DNA from: Promethearchaeota archaeon
Lineage (GTDB): Archaea > Asgardarchaeota > Lokiarchaeia > Sigynarchaeales > SOKP01
Assembly: GCA_016839905.1 (NCBI GenBank)
Contig: JAEOTJ010000306.1
Span: 1 to 7,562, forward strand
Direction: 5' to 3'
Length of the DNA stretch: 7,562 nt
Numbering within the stretch: the first letter of the stretch is position 1; every line of letters starts with the position of its first letter. Both the position numbers and the translations under genes were made by a program. The notes under the pieces are model-generated. The model was not told where the DNA came from. It was given only the letters and a program-made list of their open reading frames with translations, and did not search any database. Shown in pieces: positions 1 through 5,574 of this stretch.

Positions 1-6
1 CATATA

Positions 7-519
7 ATGAGATGGATTTTAGATGCTTGTACATTGATTTATTTAGTAAAAACAAATTTATTTTCTCAATTCATGAATCTAATAAAATATCCTGTAGTTA
101 TTGATTCTAGTGTGTACCAAGAAGTAGTCATTAATGGTAAGAAAATCAAGTATCCTGATGCAAGCGATGCTGAAGTTATTTTAAATAAGTTTAAAATTCC
201 CATTATTGCAATAGATATTTCTAAAGAAATAGAACGTTTTCGTGACTCTGGAGAAACTAGCTGTTATATCTTGGCAAAAGATGATGGTATTTGCTTGACA
301 TCTGATGATAGGGCCTATAAGAAATTTATTAAAGCAGGACAAAAGGTTATTAGATTGGATTCATTTTATTTTGAGAAATTCGAGCAAGATCAATTAACAA
401 AAGCAGAATTTATTAAAGTTTTAAAAAAATTGGAATATATACATGCAACTAAACCAAAATCATTTTTATTTTTCTTAGAAAAAATCCGACAAAGGAATGA
501 GGTTAAAAAAGATGACTGA
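7..519 (+). CDS. PIN-domain toxin RNase (DUF3368/COG2405-like)
   Basis: Predicted toxin of a type II toxin-antitoxin pair: a PIN-fold, metal-dependent endoribonuclease acting in the cytoplasm. The protein is 170 residues long. It opens with strand-plus-acid RWILDACTLI (Asp6), has a second acid in VYQEVV (Glu39), a third in SGETSCYILAK (Glu83, on the helix where PIN proteins keep the middle acid) and ends the core with LTSDDRAYKKF (Asp100/Asp101). These are the spaced acids expected of an active PIN site, and the GE(T/S) plus SDD pattern resembles the DUF3368 group. Residues 125-170 form a charged helical tail. The ATG lies six bases from the window edge, so the upstream leader cannot be seen, but the PIN fold begins right at this Met, which supports the start. 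The gene overlaps the antitoxin by 8 bp. The family call rests on motif recognition alone, and the RNA target is unknown. Confidence 0.82.
   Translation: MRWILDACTLIYLVKTNLFSQFMNLIKYPVVIDSSVYQEVVINGKKIKYPDASDAEVILNKFKIPIIAIDISKEIERFRDSGETSCYILAKDDGICLTSDDRAYKKFIKAGQKVIRLDSFYFEKFEQDQLTKAEFIKVLKKLEYIHATKPKSFLFFLEKIRQRNEVKKDD
499..503 (+). promoter_or_regulatory. Shine-Dalgarno site of the antitoxin gene
   Basis: GAGGT lies 8 bases before the ATG at 512, inside the 3' end of the toxin gene. It overlaps the earlier in-frame ATG at 497 and therefore cannot serve that codon. This decides for the 512 start and fits translational coupling of the two overlapping genes. Confidence 0.6.
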
Positions 520-841
520 TGTTGTTTCAACCAGATTAGATGAAAAAGAGATTGAAGAATTGAATAAAATAAGCGAAAAAGAGAGGATTGATCGCTCAGC
601 TTTAATGCGTAAATTCCTAATTGCCCAAATTACCGAATATAAATTGAAAGAGGCAGGAGAAATATATCGAAAGGGGCTGATTAGTTTAGCAGAAGCAGCT
701 ACATTAGCAAGAGTATCAATCTACGTGATGATGAATTATATTGAGCGTGAAAAACTCTATCCTCAATCACTATCTGACGAGGAAATGGAAGAAGAATTAA
801 AAAAAGCTAAGAAGATATTTGAAAATCTAGAAAAGAAATAA
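512..841 (+). CDS. Antitoxin: ribbon-helix-helix plus UPF0175-type HTH
   Basis: Predicted antitoxin that would bind and silence the preceding PIN toxin and repress the shared promoter. From the chosen start it has 109 residues. Residues 3-40 (DVVSTRLDEKEIEELNKI, then IDRSALMRKFL) have the beta strand-helix-helix pattern of a ribbon-helix-helix DNA-binding domain. Residues 48-78 (AGEIYRKGLISLAEAATLAR onward) match the UPF0175/COG2886 signature of a short helix-turn-helix. The tail 85-109 is acidic then lysine-rich and helical, a plausible toxin-binding segment. An in-frame ATG at 497 would add five residues, but a good Shine-Dalgarno site favours 512. UPF0175 proteins are known partners of DUF3368/COG2405 PIN proteins, and this neighbour agrees. 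The order is unusual, with the toxin first. Regulation is likely autorepression, though the operator lies outside the window. Confidence 0.8.
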   Translation: MTDVVSTRLDEKEIEELNKISEKERIDRSALMRKFLIAQITEYKLKEAGEIYRKGLISLAEAATLARVSIYVMMNYIEREKLYPQSLSDEEMEEELKKAKKIFENLEKK

Positions 842-856
842 TATGATCTATTTCTT
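833..856 (+). terminator. Hairpin across the antitoxin stop codon
   Basis: A perfect 8-bp inverted repeat, AAGAAATA and TATTTCTT, flanks an 8-base loop. The left arm runs into the TAA stop (839-841), and T-rich sequence follows to about 880. Position and T-richness suggest a transcript end for the toxin-antitoxin operon. The stem is AT-rich and weak; archaeal termination mainly needs the U-tract, so the stem may be incidental. The 50-bp gap to the convergent gene holds nothing else I can identify. Confidence 0.35.
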
Positions 857-891
857 ATTATTCTTAAATTATTATATTTTAATTTACATTT

Positions 892-2280
892 TTAAATAAT
901 ATAACTATCAATTTCTTGTTTTAAACGCTTAAAAGAAGCTTGAGATAATCTAATCCCTCCTGCTAGCTTATGTCCTCCCCCCATTCCTCCTAATTTTTCC
1001 ATTATCGTGCTTATAACTGAGTTTACTCCTGCATTACCATGTTCTTTTAGATATTTTCGAGAACATCTAATGCTTAATTTAATCATGTGATTTCTTTTTT
1101 CTTCCCCACCCAAAAACAAGATTTTATTTGAATTTATGACATCATTTACCGTACTAAAACTTGCTGTATCTGACCAATTACTCGGAGGGATTTTTCCTCC
1201 AACATTAATAAAGATAGCTTTATCAGTTTCAAATTTTGGTATTTTTTCTGATGTTAATGTTCTTAAATTATTAACTAAATTCCAAATATAATCGTAATAT
1301 AAATTTTGAGCATATAAAGTAATGACTTTTCGCTGAATGATTGAGACAGCTGCGTTAATATTTTTAAAACATAAGATATTTAATAATAGACCGTGCTCAA
1401 AAGCAAATCTTAATATCCTCTGTTTTTTAGGTAATAAGGCATAATGTCCAATACATTTATTATCAATATTTTCTTGAATTTTCTGTATTTCATTAGGATC
1501 CAATTCTATTGCTTTTTTCCCTGAATCAATTCGTAATTTTTTTAAAAATAGCTTGATTGTATTGTCATCTTCCCCACCAAGACCGTTGATAAAAGGTAAT
1601 ATACTATATTTTAAACAATTTTTAATAGATTCATGCATGCTTCCAAAAAGAACTAAACCTTCATTATCTTCAATAATTTTTTCGGATAATAGTTCTTCAT
1701 AAATTTCCCTATTAAAAGATTCGAGTTTATCCATGGATCTCAGTGAGTCTCCTGCGATTCCAATGACTGCTAACCATCCTTGTTTAATTATGGAAGGTTT
1801 GATTTTTTTTGCAAACATGTAAGTTAAGGTTGCACCAGCAATATGATCAAGGCCATCGTAGCCATAAATAGTAGGATTTACTAAATATAAATTTTCAGGA
1901 ACTTCAATATCATTGATATCTGGTTCCAATTCATGATGATCGAGAATAAAGAAATGTTCTTTTCTTTTACTTATTATTGGAATCAATTCATTAAGATTTG
2001 ACCCAACATCAGTGAAAATTAGAGCATTTTTCTCAGATTGGGTTTTAGATAAAATACCACTTAAATAATTTGACCAAGAAAGTGATCTGTTATAAATGAA
2101 ATAATCATAATCATATTTTTGATACAATAGGTTTTGAATTAAATGTAAGGAACTAATACCATCAGCATCATTATGAGAAATAGCAATAATTTTCTCAAAC
2201 TTGTGATCAGTGAATTGATCTACAGCATTGTTTAGATCTCCTTGAAGTTTATTTCGGTCTTGTTTCTCGGCCATGGCCAT
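892..2280 (-). CDS. DHH/DHHA1 phosphoesterase, archaeal RecJ/GAN-like nuclease
   Basis: Predicted Mn/Mg-dependent single-strand exonuclease or oligonucleotide phosphodiesterase of the DHH superfamily, 462 residues. The catalytic half shows motif I SHNDADGISS (35-44, Asp38 and Asp40), motif II FTDVGS (Asp91), motif III LDHHE (Asp114-His115-His116) and motif IV GIAGDS (Asp178). The C-terminal DHHA1 domain carries GGMGGGHKLAGG (431-442), the substrate-binding glycine/histidine loop, preceded by KLSIRCSRKY (401-410). All key residues are present, so it should be active. Length and layout fit the archaeal RecJ-like proteins that include GAN, the GINS-associated nuclease related to eukaryotic Cdc45; a nanoRNase/NrnA-like role is less likely because those are shorter. 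Two ATGs compete (2280 and 2274), neither with a Shine-Dalgarno site, so initiation may be from a short leader. LysR lies 70 bp upstream. No replication genes adjoin it, so the replisome link is unsupported here. Confidence 0.85.
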   Translation of the reverse strand: MAMAEKQDRNKLQGDLNNAVDQFTDHKFEKIIAISHNDADGISSLHLIQNLLYQKYDYDYFIYNRSLSWSNYLSGILSKTQSEKNALIFTDVGSNLNELIPIISKRKEHFFILDHHELEPDINDIEVPENLYLVNPTIYGYDGLDHIAGATLTYMFAKKIKPSIIKQGWLAVIGIAGDSLRSMDKLESFNREIYEELLSEKIIEDNEGLVLFGSMHESIKNCLKYSILPFINGLGGEDDNTIKLFLKKLRIDSGKKAIELDPNEIQKIQENIDNKCIGHYALLPKKQRILRFAFEHGLLLNILCFKNINAAVSIIQRKVITLYAQNLYYDYIWNLVNNLRTLTSEKIPKFETDKAIFINVGGKIPPSNWSDTASFSTVNDVINSNKILFLGGEEKRNHMIKLSIRCSRKYLKEHGNAGVNSVISTIMEKLGGMGGGHKLAGGIRLSQASFKRLKQEIDSYII

Positions 2281-2317
2281 TTATATCATTTAATAATAAA
2301 TATTCAAAAAAAATCAA

Positions 2318-2326
2318 ATATATATA
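2318..2326 (-). promoter_or_regulatory. TATA-like element upstream of the DHH gene
   Basis: On the minus strand an alternating TA run (TATATATAT) is centred about 42 bases before the ATG at 2280. Archaeal start sites lie about 25 bases downstream of the TATA centre, which would give a leader of about 15-20 bases. The T-rich stretch just after the LysR stop (about 2340-2350) could end that transcript first. The region is AT-rich throughout, so a chance match is possible. Confidence 0.4.
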
Positions 2327-2350
2327 CTAATAATCATTGAAAAATAAAAG

Positions 2351-3247
2351 TTAGGACTTCATAAAATCCCAAAATTTTTGCTTTAAATTACTAAAAATCC
2401 GTCCTTTCTTCTTAATAAGAAAAATATCTCTTCCTATCTCTGGAATACCTTTAACTTCAAGGATTTTTATCAAACCTGCCTTTTCTGCTTTTTTAGCTAT
2501 AATTTCGCTTAATATTGAAAGATAATTTGATTCACTTACAGCAGATATTATAGAATCGTTATTATTTATTTCTAATTTTAAATTTAATTGATTATATTGA
2601 GGAAATTGCTTTTCAATAACATTTTGAGTTCCAGAACCTTTCTCTCTATTTATAAATGGATATTCTTTAAGTTTTTCAAAATTAACATGTTCTTTTTCCT
2701 TTTTCAGCAATTTATGACTAGGAGAACATATAAAAGATAACTTATCACCCCCAATCTTTATATAATCAAACTTGTCGTGATTTCCATCCATAAAGCTGCC
2801 TATTCCAGCAAAATCTGCCCTTTCCTCCTCTAATAATTTTATGGATTTTTTAGAATTATTAATAATTATCTTAAAATCTATTTTTGGATTTCTATCCTTA
2901 TAATTTGCAATAAATTTTGGTAATATATGGGAACCCGGAAGAGTTGAAGCCGTAATTGTAATAATCGCAGTTTCCGTTTTATTTTCTTTAAACTTTTCAA
3001 GAGCTTGATTACATGAGTCATATAAATCAACTATTTTCTTAGCATTATCTAAAACAATTTTTCCCTCTTCTGTTAAAATAAAACTTCTAGTTGTTCTATT
3101 AATTAATTTAATATCTCCAAACTCTTTCTCTAATTGAAAGATTTGATGAGATAAAGTACTCTGGGAAATATAAAGATTTTTTGCTAATTCTGAGAAACTT
3201 TTATATTCATTTAATTTAATATAATTTCTTAAAAATTCAATTTTCAA
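2351..3247 (-). CDS. LysR-type transcriptional regulator
   Basis: A 298-residue one-component DNA-binding regulator of the LysR family, expected to act as a tetramer whose C-terminal domain senses a small molecule. Residues 1-60 are the winged helix-turn-helix: FLRNYIKLNEYKSFSELAKN, then LYISQSTLSHQIFQLEKEFG (25-44), then the wing LINRTTRSFILTEEGK. A linker helix runs through about 62-88. The effector domain begins near 93 and includes STLPGSHILPKF (101-112) and REKGSGTQNVIE (191-202); the GSGT loop is common in the CbbR/CysL-like branch that binds small anions or metabolites. The start is TTG at 3247: no ATG occurs early in the frame, and residue 1 aligns with the usual LysR start. The frame stays open some 40 bases further upstream but has no better start. 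It is divergent from the 581-residue surface protein, the classic LysR target arrangement. The effector is unknown. Confidence 0.88.
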   Translation of the reverse strand: MKIEFLRNYIKLNEYKSFSELAKNLYISQSTLSHQIFQLEKEFGDIKLINRTTRSFILTEEGKIVLDNAKKIVDLYDSCNQALEKFKENKTETAIITITASTLPGSHILPKFIANYKDRNPKIDFKIIINNSKKSIKLLEEERADFAGIGSFMDGNHDKFDYIKIGGDKLSFICSPSHKLLKKEKEHVNFEKLKEYPFINREKGSGTQNVIEKQFPQYNQLNLKLEINNNDSIISAVSESNYLSILSEIIAKKAEKAGLIKILEVKGIPEIGRDIFLIKKKGRIFSNLKQKFWDFMKS

Positions 3248-3286
3248 ATAAGTCCAGCCTTTTTTACTTAACTCTTTTAAACAAAT

Positions 3287-3306
3287 TTCAAAAAATATCC
3301 TATGAA
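3287..3306. promoter_or_regulatory. Possible LysR operator dyad (weak)
   Basis: TTCA and TGAA are separated by 12 bases, about 40-60 bases upstream of the LysR start and close to its TATA-like element. LysR proteins often bind imperfect dyads of this general form in a divergent intergenic region. Four-base arms occur often by chance in DNA this AT-rich, so this is only a candidate. Confidence 0.15.
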
Positions 3307-3314
3307 TTTAAATA
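3307..3314 (-). promoter_or_regulatory. TATA-like element for the LysR gene
   Basis: ATTTAAAT on the minus strand lies about 60 bases before the TTG start and is preceded by a slightly GC-richer CGGA, which could act as a BRE. It would place the transcript start near 3285 and leave a leader of about 38 bases. This rests on sequence resemblance only. Confidence 0.3.
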
Positions 3315-3353
3315 TTCCGAAATAATTTTACTTTAGGAAAAAGCACTGAGGTA

Positions 3354-3364
3354 TTTATATAATA
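3354..3364 (+). promoter_or_regulatory. TATA-like element in the divergent region
   Basis: TTTATATAATA follows the GC-richer stretch CACTGAGG, which would fit a BRE-TATA pair reading to the right. A start near 3385 would leave a leader of about 75 bases before the ATG at 3458, long for an archaeon. An alternative TATA is TTTAATA at 3404-3410, inside the 17-bp palindrome, giving a leader of about 25 bases. I cannot choose between them. Confidence 0.35.
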
Positions 3365-3402
3365 AAAATAAAATGGTGAAAATTAAAATCTAAAGAAAAA
3401 TT

Positions 3403-3419
3403 ATTTAATATTATTAAAT
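3403..3419. repeat. Perfect 17-bp AT palindrome, operator candidate
   Basis: ATTTAATA-T-TATTAAAT is an exact 8-1-8 palindrome centred at 3411 and 47 bases before the ATG of the surface-protein gene. After two mismatched pairs, an A-run (3396-3400) and a T-run extend the symmetry. A one-base loop makes it a poor RNA hairpin, so it is more likely a dimer binding site, or a palindrome arising by chance in nearly pure AT sequence. Confidence 0.3.
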
Positions 3420-3457
3420 TTTTTGTACTGAATAATCAAGATTTCAGAAAAAATAGA

Positions 3458-5203
3458 ATGATAAATAAGGATTTAAGGAATAAAGGAGTAAATAAATTTT
3501 TTGTATCAATAATAATAATCATTTGTCTCATGATTCCTTTATTTTTTAACATTGGAACGAATCTTATTTTAAAAGATTATGATTTGGATAATAAAATACC
3601 TAAAATTCAAGGTTTTTCTAAAAATGATTACAATGAAATCCTTGAACAAGAAGAACATGGATTAGGAAATATAACAATTACTAATATAACTTTTGATGCG
3701 GGTTTTGGAAAAGGGTTTGATGCCCACGATAAATATTATACATTACTCGATGATATTGGTACTGGCTTAAATATTACCCATAAAGAAATTATATTTCTTA
3801 ATACCACGAGTATTGCCATAGTGGATAATCTTAATGAGAATATTACCGAAAGAAGGGAAATCACTGTCAGATTGAATGAAACTTTAAGTGTACAGTATAA
3901 TACATCAATAGGGGATGTTGAAGGATTTTTAATTTATAGTCCTTTATTATTTAATTGTCGTTTGATGGAATTATGGGAAAAAGTAAATGGAACTTCTGAT
4001 GTTAATAAGGTAAATGAAGTAGATTATTCTATGGATAATGATATTAATTTCTTAAAATTTGAATATGATGATTACTTTGGGACTGAATTTAAAAATTTCT
4101 CAATGTATTTAATTTGGGAATATGATTTAACAATTGATTCTTGGGAATTATATCAGTATCCAGATTCTGAATTGAGTTTATTAATAATAAATCAAGAACA
4201 AACAATTTATCCTAAATATAATTATCACTTTGATTTAAATGGAATGAGATTTAATACGAGTACCTCAGAGATCATTGGAGCTCATGAATTGAAAGTAAAA
4301 TTAAAAATTAATCTTCCAGATATGGAATTAGTATGGAATCATGAATTAACATTTAATGGAGTTTTGGTAGGCGATATCAATGATTATATAAATCCCGATG
4401 GGTCGATGAATGTAGGAGATTACTTTACTGCTAATAATACTAGATTCAATTTAGATTTTCAATGTAATTTTACAGTTAGATTTTATAATGCTGTTGATAA
4501 AACATGGGCTATTGATAGACTTATAAGAGGAAATAATGTACGTGAAAGAATTTATTTTCCTACTATAGTTTCTGGACCGACAAGTATTTATTTAAAGTAC
4601 ATTACAATATTTGAATCAACCATTTCAATCGACCAAGTTATTAGCAATACTACATTATTTGAAAGAAATTTACCTTATTTTGATGCAAATGTAAGTTTAC
4701 TTGAGGAAGACATTCGAGATAGTATAATTTTTACTGAAAATGCTACAAAAAAGAAAGGACTTGAAATCAAGCTTCCTTATTTAATTAAAGGAGAAATTTG
4801 TCCATGTATTTTTGAATATACGACAACTAGAAATTTAAAAATCAAAATTACAGACAATATATACATGCCTATAGCAAATTTAGAAGTAAAAATCTATTAT
4901 TATGGAATTATTTTCGGAACTTACATATCAAATGAGAAAACTCAGCCAATATCACCAACAATAACGAATGAAAATGGTGAAATTCTTGTGAAAAACGTTC
5001 CAAATGGAAATTATACAATAAAAATATTTCAAAATAATGAACTTTTAATGGAAACTTCTGTAAGTTCATATATTGATATAAATTATGTAGTCACCAATAT
5101 CCCTCACTTTCCTCTCTTGATTTTGATTTTTGGAATTTTTAGTTGTATTCCCTTTTTTATTGGTCTAATTTATTATAATAAATATAAAAATAAACGATTC
5201 TAA
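3458..5203 (+). CDS. Membrane-anchored extracellular protein, unknown function
   Basis: I do not recognise this 581-residue protein as a family. Residues 14-36 are a hydrophobic segment (FFVSIIIIICLMIPLFF) after a basic N-terminus: an uncleaved signal anchor or signal peptide. Residues 551-573 are a second membrane span (FPLLILIFGIFSCIPFFIGL), followed by a basic tail (YNKYKNKRF). This predicts a large outside domain of about 510 residues with both ends inside. The ectodomain is rich in beta-strand-like sequence and carries 16 Asn-X-Ser/Thr sequons (N71, N76, N105, N115, N128, N140, N148, N177, N213, N266, N326, N337, N397, N411, N428, N518), so it is probably heavily N-glycosylated. Residues 458-545 look like a transthyretin/carboxypeptidase-regulatory or Cna-B-like beta sandwich (VKNVPNGNYTIKIF at 511-524). 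Only four Cys lie outside the membrane spans (C167, C336, C448, C450). No catalytic motif is visible. No Shine-Dalgarno site precedes the ATG. Divergent LysR may regulate it. Confidence 0.8.
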   Translation: MINKDLRNKGVNKFFVSIIIIICLMIPLFFNIGTNLILKDYDLDNKIPKIQGFSKNDYNEILEQEEHGLGNITITNITFDAGFGKGFDAHDKYYTLLDDIGTGLNITHKEIIFLNTTSIAIVDNLNENITERREITVRLNETLSVQYNTSIGDVEGFLIYSPLLFNCRLMELWEKVNGTSDVNKVNEVDYSMDNDINFLKFEYDDYFGTEFKNFSMYLIWEYDLTIDSWELYQYPDSELSLLIINQEQTIYPKYNYHFDLNGMRFNTSTSEIIGAHELKVKLKINLPDMELVWNHELTFNGVLVGDINDYINPDGSMNVGDYFTANNTRFNLDFQCNFTVRFYNAVDKTWAIDRLIRGNNVRERIYFPTIVSGPTSIYLKYITIFESTISIDQVISNTTLFERNLPYFDANVSLLEEDIRDSIIFTENATKKKGLEIKLPYLIKGEICPCIFEYTTTRNLKIKITDNIYMPIANLEVKIYYYGIIFGTYISNEKTQPISPTITNENGEILVKNVPNGNYTIKIFQNNELLMETSVSSYIDINYVVTNIPHFPLLILIFGIFSCIPFFIGLIYYNKYKNKRF

Positions 5204-5233
5204 TGGGCGATTAGAATTATTGTTATTTTTCTT
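5197..5233 (+). terminator. Hairpin plus T-tract at the surface-protein stop codon
   Basis: A perfect 8-bp inverted repeat, ATTCTAAT and ATTAGAAT, encloses the GC-rich loop GGGCG. A G-T wobble at the base extends it. The left arm contains the TAA stop (5201-5203), and a T-rich run (TTATTTTTCTT) follows at 5223-5233. This is the best terminator-like structure in the window and suggests that the following 98-codon gene is transcribed separately. Confidence 0.5.
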
Positions 5234-5257
5234 GATAATATTGAAGATTTTGTATCC

Positions 5258-5554
5258 ATGTTAAAAAATAGGTTAATGAATGAAATCTTATATGAATCGA
5301 AAGAGATAAAAAGTGAATCTTCGGAATTATGCTCTGACACTTATTTTGAAATAACTCTTCATTTCTTATCCAAAGTAGAAACCTTTATAATGTTATATGA
5401 AACAAAAATAGAATTAAAAAAGCCAGATAAATCTAATACTCTTGATCCTGATTATATAATCAAAGAATTACGTAAAATGTTTAATCAAGTAGATTCTTCA
5501 ATATCACTTATTAAAGGAAAAATTCGAGAAATTTTTCTTTCTTACTCATATTGA
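5258..5554 (+). CDS. Small helical hypothetical protein
   Basis: A 98-residue frame that I do not recognise. It is predicted mostly helical and soluble, with a mixed charge pattern: residues 1-24 are charged, 28-53 hold an amphipathic helix (YFEITLHFLSKVETFIMLYE), and 65-94 a second one (YIIKELRKMFNQVDSSISLI) after a turn at LDPD. There is no signal peptide, membrane span or metal-binding motif. The pattern would suit a small helical-bundle or four-helix protein, but no function follows. It starts 54 bp after the surface-protein gene, beyond a terminator-like hairpin, and ends 20 bp from the convergent aIF2-gamma gene. No Shine-Dalgarno site is visible. An in-frame ATG at 5276 is an alternative start. 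It is probably real, given its length and protein-like composition in DNA rich in stop codons, but homologues would be needed to prove it. Confidence 0.55.
   Translation: MLKNRLMNEILYESKEIKSESSELCSDTYFEITLHFLSKVETFIMLYETKIELKKPDKSNTLDPDYIIKELRKMFNQVDSSISLIKGKIREIFLSYSY
5514..5540. terminator. 11-bp hairpin between convergent genes
   Basis: AAAGGAAAAATT and AATTTTTCTTT pair around the loop CGAGA: eight perfect pairs, one G-T wobble, then two more A-T pairs. It sits just before the stop of the 98-codon gene and 35-60 bases past the aIF2-gamma stop on the other strand. Both strands have U-rich right arms (TTTTTCTTTCTT rightward, TTTTTCCTTT leftward). It could end both convergent transcripts, but it lies inside coding sequence. 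Confidence 0.35.
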
Positions 5555-5574
5555 CTTGCTTATTGAATTAATAA

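Noticed and set aside
497..511. ATG at 497 as the antitoxin start.
   Set aside because: The only good Shine-Dalgarno site overlaps this codon and is correctly spaced for the ATG at 512.
3285..3320. AAATATCC and AAATATTCC as a direct-repeat regulatory pair.
   Set aside because: There are only two imperfect AT-rich copies, and one overlaps the TATA-like element.
3373..3393. Six-codon frame (MVKIKI) in the divergent intergenic region as a leader peptide.
   Set aside because: It is too short to distinguish from chance, with no Shine-Dalgarno site and no regulatory codon pattern.
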